The notes under the pieces: generated by a model
What the model saw: only the letters and a program-made list of their open reading frames with translations
The model's database searches: none
What the model was told of the DNA's origin: nothing
Part shown: piece after piece, positions 1-11,558 of the stretch
How the letters are laid out: each line of letters begins with the position of its first letter
Numbering within the stretch: the stretch's first letter is position 1
Program-made: the position numbers and the translations under genes
Source: Azolla pinnata
Lineage: Eukaryota; Streptophyta; Polypodiopsida; Salviniales; Salviniaceae
Direction of reading: 5' to 3'
Assembly (NCBI GenBank): GCA_037176905.1
Contig: JBBBWG010020112.1
Location: forward strand, 1-64,000
DNA length: 64,000 bases

Positions 1-245
1 CCTAAACCCTAAACCCTAAACCCTAAACCCTAAACCCTAAACCCTAAACCCTAAACCCTAAACCCTAAACCCTAAGCACTAGACCCTAAACCTAAACCTA
101 AACCCTAACCCCTAAACCCTAAGCCCTAAGCACTAGACCCTAAACCTAAACCTAAACCCTAACCCCTAAACCCTAACACCCTAAGCCCTAAACCCTAAAC
201 CTAAACCTAAACCTAAACCCTAAACCCTAACACCCTAAACCACAA
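1..245. repeat. Telomere and degenerate subtelomeric repeats
   Basis: The first 75 bases are about ten perfect CCCTAAA heptamers, the Arabidopsis-type plant telomere. They are written as the C-rich strand, so the window starts at a left chromosome end. From about 76 the array decays into hexamer and variant units (CCTAAA, CCCTAAC, AAGCACTAGA). A block of about 50 bases containing AAGCACTAGACCC followed by CCTAAA units occurs twice in tandem (about 75-125 and 127-176). The array fades out near 245. Confidence 0.97.
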
Positions 246-722
246 AACCCTAAATATTAAAACCCTCAACTTAAATGCTTCTCTCGCTGTTCCTCACGGT
301 CGGCGATTCAGGCTACTGTTCTTGCAGGTACTCTTCCTTTCTCCCTCTACAAATCTTAGCTCGCAACGTTTTCCTGTTCGTGATCTCCTTATCTTTTGGT
401 ACATTGATTGGCCGTCCATGGACGGCTGTGATATCGCCAGGGTTTTGCCATATGCATGCATCCCCCGGTTAGGGTTTTTGAGCTCGGTTGTCCAGGTTTT
501 AGAGTTTATGTTTACTAGCCCAGACGATATAGGTTTGAGATTAACGAGGTTTAGGGTTTATGTATCACTGATTTGTTTTCCTAGGTTTAGAGCTGCGGAT
601 GAGAGCGAGACACGACATTTATCATCAACAACATCCTGATGAAGCAATGCATATGCCAATAATTACATTGGGCTCTGGGAACATCCAAGCAGCGCAATAA
701 GCGTTTGTCCAAGTCTTCTCTT
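246..722 (+). other. Subtelomeric leader, probable 5' untranslated exon of PUR5
   Basis: This is non-repetitive sequence directly inside the telomere. It has short open frames of 65 and 105 codons with no recognisable product. It ends in a good splice donor (ATG|GTACGT at 723-730), so it is most simply read as promoter and untranslated leader of the AIR synthetase gene. No TATA box or transcription start could be fixed. Confidence 0.35.
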
Positions 723-3700
723 ATGGTACGTAAACTTCATCATACTTTTGGGATTTTACTTTTCGAATCACTATGGAGAACGAACATTAATTGCAAGATT
801 CGCATCCGTTAAGGCACAAGAAGCTCGATTTCATAGTTGAGTTACGTTTATGAGTAGAATTGGGTGTAATAGTTTGCCTGACTTTTTCTTTTCGGAATTG
901 GATAAAAATCAACTTTTGGATGATGTTTTACATGGCAATAGTCGACTTGAATCGGTATATTTGATTATGGTCAGCTACAACATGGGTTCCACATTTCACT
1001 ATTAAGTCTCGAGCATTCCAACTTTCTTAATTGTGTATTCATTCTTGTAAATACATGACATTTCTAATATCCGAGAGTCTTTTCTCCTCGCTTGAATACG
1101 AATCTATCGAGTGCGTACCCCACCAAAGATCTATGTGTTTGACATTCTGGGAATGTCCAACTATGTTCTCATTCGAGACTTTGTTGGTAACGTCGTGGGG
1201 GAAGATGATGCTCCCATCACAAAAACTTCAAAGAAGAAAAGGAGCCCAATGAAGACTTTGCTTTATATCTTCATGCCACTTTGAAGACCCATGTTTTATC
1301 CTGCAATCTGGATGCAGAATGAACCCATCTTAGATCTGAGATCCTAGACCGTCAACACTTAGACATGATTCTAGACCCAAAATCTGATCCCAGAGAATCT
1401 TTAGTGTCTCCTCTCCAGAGCTTGCAAAGCGACAATAAAGGTTTGAGTGGTCTTCTTACTTCAAGAAGACCACTCAACCTGAATCCCTCTACCCCTCATC
1501 TCTATCGGAAGGAGGTTAACATCCTGCTTGTACTCCAGCAAACAAGGAGGAGGAGGAATCCTCTCAGAAGCCGTGAACTTACCTGAAGAAACCATGGGGC
1601 GCTCTTAAGTCATTACCATCATCAGTGGCCCTAAAGTAGAAACGGTGAAACCAGTAGTCAAAAGGTATGGTTGCCAAAGTTGCTCGTGATTAGCAGGAAG
1701 AAGAAGAAGATGATGATGATGATGGAAAAGGAAAAAGGAAGTAGCTGCCTAAAGGGTTTAGGGTTTAGGGCAGCGGATCTTCATCTGCTACTGCCAAAAT
1801 TATCCCAAAACTAGCCATTAAAACTGTTGCAAAAGTAATTGCCCCCAAACCACCTTGTACTTGTGCTGTCGTCCCTACTCCCAAAAGCCCATGTTGGCAC
1901 CACTGTGACCCAACAACAATCTCATGCCCGCAGCCCTATGAAGGTGGGATGACATCTCCTATGCCTGCATCAGCATGGATGGTAGCAACCCGAACCAAGG
2001 CATAAGCAAGTTGCTCATGGATTGCTCGATCGGCATTGCATCCTCCATTATATCCATACCAACAATTCCTTACCTTGATTCTGCCAATCGTAACTGCTCC
2101 AAATTTACAAACTCAAGTTGGAATCTATCTATGCTGATTTTGTTACTCGAGCTTAAATTTAACCACACCATGTTCAATAAATTGAAATTATATTGAGGAC
2201 ATAAGTTTAAAACAACGAAAAGATCTATATGTAAGCTTCCCGATCTTAATTATTCATTTTAATATGTTATTTTATGTCTTCAGGAGTGTTTAGCTATTTT
2301 TGGAAAGTGTCGTTTCAGTGTAATTAATATGTTTTCGCTCATAAGTTGAGTCCCATCTATCATTTTCTTATTCTAATTTGTAAAGTTTTAGGTTATGCAG
2401 CAGAAATTATGCTTTGTGACGAGGCCTTATTCCCTTTGCTTGTGACCTATGTGCCTGACATATTCTGATTGCTTGGTTGATGCTGACCCCCTTTGATTCT
2501 CCTGGGGGATCCTCTATTGGTATATTGCTTGGTTGAGCTATGGCATGAGGAAGAGTCACCAAGTTAAAGAAACTCGTGATTGTTCTTTGTGATCTCATTG
2601 TTGTGGTTGCATTGTTTTCCTTCCAACATCTTCTCCTTGTCTCTTCAGTTCTAATAAGAATAATCCCAACCGATGTTGATCTTTGTATCCCATTATCTTG
2701 GGTAATGGGCCAAAACCATTTTTGAAGAAACAGTTGTAACAGCCTCTTATTTCATATAATACAGAACAATGGCACACGTGGTGTTCTTCCGAATCCACTC
2801 CTTGATGACATCGTTGAACATATTCTTTATCCCATAGATTTTGGTGTATACTTTCCTTTCTCAATTTGTAATTGATGCGAGAGGGATGCATATGCATGTA
2901 AGAAGGCCTGAGGGTAAATCCATCTTGTGGCTTGTGTAAGAAGAGGGCCTTATATTGTGCCATCTTTTTACCAAGAGGTGTTGTGGTGCTGATCCATGTC
3001 CTTTCGTTATTCAATTCGATGATATCAGCCTGCATCACTCTATTCTTTTCCACTTTGTTCATTTTTAGATGTGGACAATCTAGGCATTTATATTCATTCC
3101 ATGTGAGTAGAACCATTCCAACAATGGGTATCTCCTTGTTTGGCTAGTTGTAATGATGACAAAAGTGCCAACCTCGGATACTTTCCTTAGGAAGTTTCTA
3201 TAGGCGTTGGATCCTAGTCACTGATTGAAAGAAAGAAAGTTATATTAACATCTTTTAAAAGGCCAAAATGACACTTTTAAGAGAGAAAGAAAGAAAGAGA
3301 GAGGGAGAGGGAGAGGAGAGGGAGAGGTCGAGATAGAGAGAGGACAATACATTAAGTATACTAGGGGAAAGAACATAACTATAGATAAGCACACAAAAGG
3401 CATACTTCTATTATATTCAACCCAAAACATATACATTCAAAAGTAGAGGTATACACTCACACACAACAAATATCAGCGAGACTACAATGTAGCAACTAGT
3501 TCTTATGTAACTATTCAATTGACACGGATTACAATGAAGTGTCTCACACAACCTTTTTACACACCGTGCGTTTTTGTCGTAAGCACATGTTCTCAGTAGC
3601 TGAGCTTGATTCTCAACATAATTATTCTATTTTGAACCGTAGGGAAAGAACACAATATTCATTTTCAAACTTCATTTAGATTCATGTTCGTAAAACATGC

Positions 3701-6699
3701 TCATATTGGGTACAGGGCTTTTATGGTGCTGTGGTGAACCTCTTTGAATCTAGCTTGGCATCGCAATGTCTGCCAGGCACGAGGCAGAACTCGAAGTTTC
3801 ATACTGGCAGTCTCAATGTCAGCAGTCTTTGTTTGAAGAGAAGTAGAAATTTGGCCCATGCTTTGCATTCCAAAGCTGTATCATTTGAAAGGACGTCTGG
3901 AGTTGGTCTTTCATATAAAGAGGCGGGTGTTGACATTGATGCTGGTGCCGAGCTTGTCCGAAGAATTGCAAAGATGGCCCCTGGAATTGGTGGATTTGGT
4001 GGCCTTTTCCCCCTTGGTAAGACTGAAATGATCAGAAGTTTAAACTCCACGTTTCAAGGTTATGAATTGTTTATTTTTTCCAGTCATTCATGCTTTACGG
4101 TCTATGTGTTCCCAGTTTAGTCCCCAGTTCATTCGTGTATGAATAAGTTTTTGTTTCCCGTCATTCATGTGTAAGATCTATATATAATGGTTTATTTTCC
4201 AGGTGATTCCTATTTAGTAGCTGGCACAGATGGTGTTGGAACCAAACTAAAACTTGCATTTGAGATGCAAAGGCATGATACGATTGGCATTGACTTAGTA
4301 CGTTCGAATTAATTTCATATATTTCTTTGCGTTTTTTCTCTAAAATGTGGGAATACTTCATGAGTATCTATCTATCTATATTTTGAATACTGATTTTTTG
4401 TGGCAGGTTGCAATGAGCGTCAATGACATTGTTACCTCTGGTGCAAAGCCACTTTTCTTTTTGGACTACTTTGCAATGAGCCGGCTTGATGTTGATCTGG
4501 CTGAACAAGTATGTTGCGTGTCATACATTGGTTGTCTTTTCGAGAAATAAATTTGCTTTTTTATATTCATGGGTTAACTTCTTTCTGTTTTCTTGACTAT
4601 GTATGTATGGATTCTGACAGTTATCATTGTGTAGGTTTGAGTGCAAAGGCTGTTTATTAAATATAGAGATTGTGATGTGTCTAGGTTATCAAGGGCATTG
4701 TTGAAGGGTGCAAGGAATCAGGGTGTGCACTTCTTGGTGGAGAGGTAAAACTTTTAAAGTTGTTAATAGGCATAACATTCCAGTGCTGTTCACATCATCT
4801 GTTGATTTGCATATAGTGCTGAACGAGCACAGTCAATGGCAGGCACATTCAATTTCTATTGTTATTTGCTGTACATTGCTCTTTCTATACTGGGTCAAGG
4901 TCAACATGATCTTCAATTCTCTGTAACAGGAAGTTTGTAGCTAGGCATAATGGATACAGAGTAGCTTAGAGCTCGTTGAGTGTGTGCTAACTATAAGTGG
5001 CATTGAACTGTACCACATTTTCAGACTGCTGAAATGCCAGGGTTTTATGCTGAGGGGGAGTATGATATTAGCGGATTTGCAGTGGGTATTGTGAAGAAAG
5101 CTGATGTTATTGATGGGAAGTCCATTACAGAAGGGGATGTGATTCTTGGCCTTCCCTCAAGTGGTGTTCACTCTAATGGTTTCTCTTTAGTGAGAAGGTA
5201 TTCAGCGTTTTCTCTTCTCATATCTGCATATGTAAATGTATAATCAAATCCTGAATCTTTGTATTGTGGCGTATAAAAGTTTTTCTGGGATTTCACATCA
5301 TGATCTAATCTACTGCTATGATTTAGTTACTGTTAAAATATCGTATGCTCTTCTCCTTTTCAACAGTGTTCTTGCCAACAGTGGAGCTCGGTTAGATAGA
5401 ACTTTACCGAATGCTGGTGGATTAAGCATCGGAGAAGCATTAATTAAACCAACTGTAATATATGTTAAAGAGGTAAAAAATATTTTACAGATGAATCAAC
5501 AACGGAATAAACTAGTTCAGTTGAACCATAAACAAAATTTAGAAACAACTAATTTGTTTCCTTGTCATTGTTAGGTGCTCGAAATGTTAAGTACAGGAAA
5601 AGTAAAAGGTCTAGCCCACATAACCGGTGGTGGTTTCACAGAAAATATTCCTCGTATCTTGCCTGAGGGGCTTGGTGCATCAATAAATGCCAAATCATGG
5701 GAAATACCTCCTATATTTACATGGATACAGGAGGTAAGTAATTTCAAACAGCATGTGCTAATTTAGCACTAGAATGTCTGAAGAATTTGTGGATATTTTT
5801 GGTGTTTTTTTGTATGTGTTTTGGGCAAGATATGCAAACACTTCTTAGACAGCGTTGGGACATGCATATATTATTTCCTTAGATGTCTTTGATGCTTTAG
5901 ATGCAGATTGGCCCATTAGCAGAGTAAACTTTTTGCATAGACGAAGAGGAAAAAGGCATTCGAGGAATAAAATTGGATTATGTATAAAAAGAAACCAAAT
6001 TAGTTTAGGTGCAATGAATATGGCAGAATAATATTGCAAACCAAGTGATATCAGATCTCCTTTTGACTCAACGATAGTAGAAGAGAGCCTAAGTTAGTTT
6101 TGCAGGCTTTGATTTTTATAAACTGGAAACAGGAAAACAGAAAAAGCCAGAAAACAGGGTGAGTTTCCTTAGAGAAAGACGGCAGAAAGACAATAAGCAA
6201 GAGCAATTTTCAACAGAATACAGGTCAAGAAAAGCAGGAAGCAGAGCAATGAAAAGCAGAAAATAAGAATGTATTTCTGCAGAAAAGAGGGCAATTATAG
6301 CATTGTGCTGGAAATAGATATTTAGCTACAAGTACAAGGATCTATATATTTCATAGATATTTTTATTTATGTTTGCAAGCACATCTTAAGGCATGAGAAT
6401 TCCTAGGCACTTTGATGCTTAAGATGTGTTGATATGCCTCATCTTATGCATCTCTTTTTAGATTAATGCATTGCTTAAATCCGAGAAGACATGTCCCATG
6501 ACCTGTAAAATTAACTCCATAAATTTTGCAGATTGGGAGAATTGAAGATGCAGAAATGAGAAGAACCTTCAATATGGGAATTGGTATGGTAGTTGTGACT
6601 AGCCCAGAAAATACGGAGGCTATACTCTCCGGGAAGGGTGATCAAGTGATTTACAAGATTGGTCAGGTGGTGAAAGGGCAGGGTGTGAGCTTCTTTTAA
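723..6699 (+). CDS. PUR5: Phosphoribosylformylglycinamidine cyclo-ligase (AIR synthetase), plastid-targeted
   Basis: PurM-family enzyme that converts FGAM to aminoimidazole ribotide with ATP, the fifth step of de novo purine synthesis, in plastids of plants. Exons read as 723-725 (ATG only), 3716-4016, 4203-4297, 4407-4508, 4685-4744, 5025-5197, 5367-5472, 5575-5733 and 6532-6699, all with GT-AG borders and consistent phase. They give 388 residues, the size I recall for the Arabidopsis enzyme. Visible PurM landmarks are [69 protein letters not shown] and [13 protein letters not shown], followed by [10 protein letters not shown] near the end. Residues 1 to about 60 are rich in S, R, K and lack acidic residues, as in a transit peptide. 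The exon from 3716 has no in-frame ATG at its start, so the initiator must come from an upstream exon. The ATG ending at 725 sits directly against a donor and restores frame. The first exon is inferred; the rest is firm. Confidence 0.93.
1753..1770. repeat. Short interstitial telomere-like repeat
   Basis: Two and a half G-strand telomere heptamers (GGGTTTA) lie within the first PUR5 intron, in the orientation opposite to the terminal array. Confidence 0.7.
2407..3116 (-). mobile_element. LINE-like C-terminal relic in PUR5 intron 1
   Basis: Two open frames on the minus strand (3116-2595, 173 codons, and 2598-2407, 63 codons) abut each other. The first contains a C-x(n)-C...EEH-x3-C pattern ([13 protein letters not shown]), then YEIRG and a run of aromatic and basic residues. 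This resembles the zinc-binding tail found after the reverse transcriptase of many non-LTR retrotransposons. No reverse transcriptase or endonuclease is present, so at most a 3' fragment survives. The assignment is by resemblance only. An unrelated pseudogene is possible. Confidence 0.45.
3231..3275 (-). mobile_element. Probable 3' terminus of a non-LTR element with (TTTC)n tail
   Basis: Read on the minus strand, this stretch ends in AAAAGATGTTAATATAAC followed by (TTTC)3. Very similar termini, also on the minus strand, occur near 22150 and 47180, each with GTTAATATA followed by TTTC units. A common 3' end with a simple tail is what non-LTR retrotransposons and their SINE partners leave. Confidence 0.45.
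3277..3345. repeat. GA-rich purine tract
   Basis: About 70 bases are almost pure purine on the plus strand, made of AGAA, GA and GGGAGA units. It is a microsatellite in the first PUR5 intron. Confidence 0.85.
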
Positions 6700-7499
6700 T
6701 CATCAACCTAATAAAAATGAGAAGTGATGATGAAAAAGCAAAGAGGGTAATCAAACTTCGCTAGCTTTCAGATCTGCTAACTGGTAACAGGATTTTGTGA
6801 TGGATACCCCAAAGATTGAAAACCAGGTGTGTAGTTGCACATTCAGTAGATGAATTATCTCCCTAAGCTCTAACCTAGAGTTAAGTTAGGCTTGTCAAAC
6901 CCTTCAATGGGCAGGATAATGAATTTTGCAGTATGTGGAGTGCAATCACTTTCAGTCAATAGTAAATTTGAGCAATGCCTAGTTAAGGATATGTTCTATT
7001 TTTGGAACTTTCATATTTTCAGATGAACAAAGTCTTGAATGGAGTACTACCTTCATATCATCAATTTGGAACTTACATGCCTGAGATGAACAAACTCTAG
7101 AGTGGATTACTACCTTTGTCTCATCAATGGACCACTCCTTTTGAAAAGGTACAATTTTCATTGCTCTTATTGATGCCCATTTCAGGAAGAAAAGCTCAAA
7201 ATCCAGCTTGTAGCTTTAATCAATAGGTGAAGACATTCAGAGCATCACAGAAATCAATGTGGTTACTTGGATAAAAAATCTTTTAAATGTTTTGCAAATG
7301 CCTTGTGGCTTCTATGTGAAAGCTGACGATTCGGGTATAAATATAGCAAATAACATAGGCCTAATGTGTCTCATATTGTTATTCTTCAAAGAAATGATCT
7401 ATAATAAGATCACAAAGAATTTGATAAGGAAATATGTAGGAAGAAGGTACACAAGTCGGTAGATGGAACTTGTCTACCAAGAACACCCTCGAAAGAATA
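6700..7499. other. Intergenic, nothing recognised
   Basis: This is 3' flank of PUR5. I see no coding potential, only short open frames. Around 7010-7130 two similar phrases (GATGAACAAA followed by GGAGTACTACCTT or GGATTACTACCTT) form a degenerate direct repeat of about 70 bases. Confidence 0.5.
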
Positions 7500-8340
7500 C
7501 CGATCATTAAGATGACTGATCGATTCGATCCCAGCCATCCATCCATCCCAACCCTGGCCTAGCTCGTCACCTCTGAGAAGACAATCGATCTATTCAATCC
7601 CAGGTGTAAGCATGGCTTGTCGGTTTTTGAGAAGACGATTGATGGATCTGATCCTAGCCATCCATCTCGATGCTGGCTTTGGCTTGTCAGTTTTGGGAAG
7701 ACGATCGACTCTTGCTCAGTGGTCTTAGAAGTCGATTGAGCAACTTGATCCGAGCTATCCATCCATCAAGACGCTGGCCCGAATCATCACGCATCTCGAC
7801 CCATCAAACATGCTACTTATAGATGAATATATGTACATTTACATATACAGATGAATATGCATGCTACGTATATAGATCTTGTCAACTTTGGGAAAACGGA
7901 TCGATCGACTCTGGCTCATTGGTTTGAGAAGATGATTGAGCGATTCGACCTAAGCCATCCATCCATCGGGATCGTTGGCTCGACTTGTCACACATGTGAT
8001 TTGCCCGACCCATCAAACACGCTACTTATAGATGAATATACATATACATATACATATATAGATGAATGTACATATACACATACAGATCTTTGTCAGCTTT
8101 GGGAAGACAGATCGATCGACTCTGGCTCACTGGTATGAGAAGACGATTGAGCGATTCGATTCGAGCCATCCATCCATCAATCGGGACGCTGGCCCAAACT
8201 CGTCACGAACGCGATCTACTGCCCGATCGATCAGACACGCTACTCATATGCATATACATATACATATACATATACAGATGAATACGCATGCTACATATAC
8301 AAATCAATATGCATACTACACTACATATGCAAATCTTCTG
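7500..8340. repeat. Minisatellite, units of about 60 and about 200 bp
   Basis: Tandem, imperfect units repeat the phrases TTTGGGAAGAC, GATCGATCGACTCTGGCTCA, GAGAAGACGATTGAGCGATT and CCATCCATCC. Near 7880 and 8090 the full units are about 210 bases and carry an internal TACATA tract. Upstream, from 7500 to 7680, the same phrases recur at about 60-base spacing. Open frames across the array are by-products of the repeat. It ends about 280 bases upstream of MED31. Confidence 0.85.
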
Positions 8341-8466
8341 ATGAATGTGTGGAAATTGTTTTTGCAGAGTTCTCCAGAAGAATGATGATTCTAAGGAAAA
8401 CAAGAAGAGAATGAAGAAGTGTAATTAAGAGAAGGCTCAGAACAGAGAGGATTTTTTTTGAGAGAA

Positions 8467-8513
8467 TTAGGGTTTTGGAGCGAGGCGGGACACAGCCACC
8501 GCGATTAGGGTTT
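8467..8513 (+). promoter_or_regulatory. Two telo-box motifs in the MED31 leader
   Basis: TTAGGGTTT occurs at 8467-8475 and 8505-8513, 111 to 157 bases before the MED31 start codon. The reverse complement AAACCCTAA is the plant telo-box, known from promoters of ribosomal and other housekeeping genes. Its role here is inferred. Confidence 0.45.
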
Positions 8514-8623
8514 CGGGGCCGGGGACTTCTCTGATCTTCGGCCGTTTCTTGCTGCGCAAGCTTCTGTGGCGATGGCCGTCTGAATTCTCTCTCCGCTTCC
8601 GCTGCATCCCATTCTCTTTGCCT

Positions 8624-11558
8624 ATGGCGGATGATGCTCCCACCATCAAACCGTATGTTCATTGTTCTCTTCGTCCCCTCCTCCTCTTTCCTTTTCTTGT
8701 TTCTGCGGAGATTTTGAATCCCTCAAAGGCGGAATATGTTCGAGTTTGCTGTTCCTCCCTCCCTCCCACCTCCCTGGTTAACCACGTTCATCCTCTTCGT
8801 AACAAGATGGTGCTTGGTTTTTGTTTTCTCTGCTTACTCGACTAATCATGCGGTTTTGCAGTCTGAAAGACAACCTGAAAGAGGCTGATGGTGGCCGCGA
8901 ACGATTTCTGTTGGAGTTGGAATTCGTTCATTGTTTGGCGAATCCCAGTTACATTCATTGTAAGTCTCTCTCTTTTTTTTTTTCAAGATCTCAGTTTCTT
9001 GAGATCTCATTATTTACATGTGAGATTTCCTTGCTCATAGTGAAGTCACAAAGAGATGGAGACATATACTGAATGAATAAATTTCGGATGCTGAAAAAAA
9101 TGCTGCGAGATTATATTATCCTCTGAAATCAAAGCATATCAATCGGTCTTTTGTGGTGGCAATGCCATTTCTATTTACATGTAAGAATGATGTCTGTCAA
9201 TTTCATGGTTTTTTTTTTTGCTGAGAAAACACATTTAGTAATATGTTCACATAAACTATGTGTTTGTCATGTGGATAGATATCCTTTTTACATTCATTAC
9301 TTCCAGCAAGGTTTGGATTGGACATTTAGGTTTTTTACGAGCCTTTGTTTGATCTTGCAATATGTGTGGAAAACTGTCTTTCTATTTCGTACATCCATTT
9401 TTGCAGAAAGTTATCTTTGTGGTAGATTCAACAGAAATTGAACTATTTGTAAGGCCACTATGTTTCTTGCAATCTACATGAGTAATGGGGTAGTACTATC
9501 TCATGCATTCAAACTGATGGCCTCACATAGATATCAATGATGTGGTCTCTGTATTAACATGCAAGTATGTTACCAAAGGTTATAGATAAATAGAGGAGGC
9601 ATATTTTTAATGAAGTGGAGCTAGAAATGAATTGAAAAGCAGAACGACGGAAAGCATGGCTTATTGATAACCTTACTGTAGAGATTATGACTGTACGAAG
9701 TGAAAAACTGAAAAAACATTAGAGCGTTTTGTTCTTGTAACACGATTTTGGATGAAGTAAGAGTGATCTTTGCTTTCTTGTTAAACGGGGGTCACTTGCT
9801 AGCAGCAGCAGTGGTGTCCCTTGCTCCTTTCTGAGAGTCATAGGGCCAATTCTATAGTAAGTGAATACAGGACTTACAAAAAAGTTTCTACTAATAATCC
9901 TCATTTAGAAGAAATTAAGTGTGTTTGCTTCCATATGACAAACTTAGGACTATCTAGATTATACACAACTTAACTCTGTAGGAAATGAAAACAGAACAAA
10001 CAAAAGTCTCTGGATAAGATTGATGCTCTCCCCCTTGTTTTTTAGTGAACGAATTAAGCATTGGAAATCCATATCTATGAGAAATATCATATTTTACAGT
10101 CTATTTACTCTTCAATTATGTATAATAGCTGATAGACTTCAGTCCATCCTGCCGGAGCTTTTGCTACTCTGCTAAAGCAAATTTTACCACAATTCAATAT
10201 GAAGTGCCTTTTTCACGAGTGTACCTCATACAATGATCTTTCTTAGATGCAAGCTTCAGATTCAACAATTTTTTCAGCTAGCTCTATGGTTGCATCTCCT
10301 GTTTGGAAATTCTCTTCTCTTATCATTGTCTGCCCTTTTTTCATATGAGAACCATCCACGAATCTCTCTTTTGATATAGTCTCTTTAAGAATGAAGGTTG
10401 CAGATTTTCCTGAATATCAATGCAACTAAATTGTTTTGTTTTATTTTTGAAATTTCTCTGGTATGAATTATGACTGTTTGTGGGGTTTGTTGAACAAGTA
10501 ATAGTAATGTAGGTATGTTTTGGTAAACTGATTCATTGACCACGCCCTTGTACATGATGTATGAAACATATCAGATTTGGCGCAGAACCGTTATTTAGAA
10601 GATGATTCATTCGTTGGATATTTGAAATACTTGCAGTATTGGCAAAAGCCAGAGTACATCAAATTTATAATGTAAGTTCTATAAATAAGATAGTTTTGAG
10701 TCAGCATTGCACTTTTTGTCCTTTTCTACTTCATAATGCATGCTGGGATCCATGCATATGCATGGAAATATTGTCCATGATACAATGTCCATGATACAAT
10801 GTCCATGATACAATGTCAGTTAGATTAATAGGTCATGCACTTATGGATGCTTTTTATGTATATAACATATATTTTTTGTGTGTATGCACAAATGGTGAAA
10901 GCTGTGTGTTCGAATGATTCAGGTACCCACACGCATTATTCTTTTTGGATCTTCTTCAGAATCCACATTTTCGAAGTGCAATGGCACATCCAGTAAACAA
11001 GGTAAACGAATTCCTGAAGAAAAAGGTTCCAATTTCATTGTAGTTATTTGAATTTATCGATACATTGTTATGGGCTTTGGATAGTAAGGAAAGGACAGAG
11101 AATGAATGTCTAAAGTTGCTAGTTGCCTAGTATAACAGATGCAGATTAAGAAGCAATTATGAAACCAGCATAAGTTAACTATCCATTTATGTATAATTAA
11201 TCAAGTTAATTATGATTGCTTGTTTGACGATAAAAGCAGTAATCTAGTTAGAGTAATGGTACTTTTCAAACTTTCACATTGTTCTCAATAAGTGGTGTGG
11301 AACCTAAATTGCCAAATGTTGGTGTAGGAATTGGCACATCGCCAGCAGTTTTATTATTGGAAATATCATAGGAGCAATAGGCTGAAAAACATACTCCCTC
11401 GGCCTCTTCCAATTGCAGAGGCTCCACCTCCACCACCTCAATCAGTTTCACAACCAACATCAGTGCCACCGGTTGTGAAGCTCGAGATGAAGCTCGAGAA
11501 TAACAATGCAAGAGTTGTTAGTGGAGAAAGGCGAAAGAGAAAGTATCCAACTGGATGA
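8624..11558 (+). CDS. MED31: Mediator of RNA polymerase II transcription subunit 31
   Basis: Conserved SOH1/MED31 subunit of the middle module of nuclear Mediator, which links transcription factors to RNA polymerase II. Exons are 8624-8652, 8862-8959, 10575-10671, 10923-11001 and 11328-11558, giving 177 residues. The family core is clear: GGRERFLLELEFVHCLANPS, YLAQNRYLEDDSFVGYL, QYWQKPEYIKFI and YPHALFFLDLLQ, ending with the basic FYYWKYHRSNR. A proline-rich and basic tail (about residues 125-177) ends in RRKRKYPTG and could hold a nuclear localisation signal. The ATG at 8624 is the first in frame and gives the short MADDAP start common in plant homologues. The 1.6-kb second intron holds no other gene. 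Intron 3 contains three copies of a 14-base unit (GTCCATGATACAAT) near 10775-10815. Confidence 0.96.
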
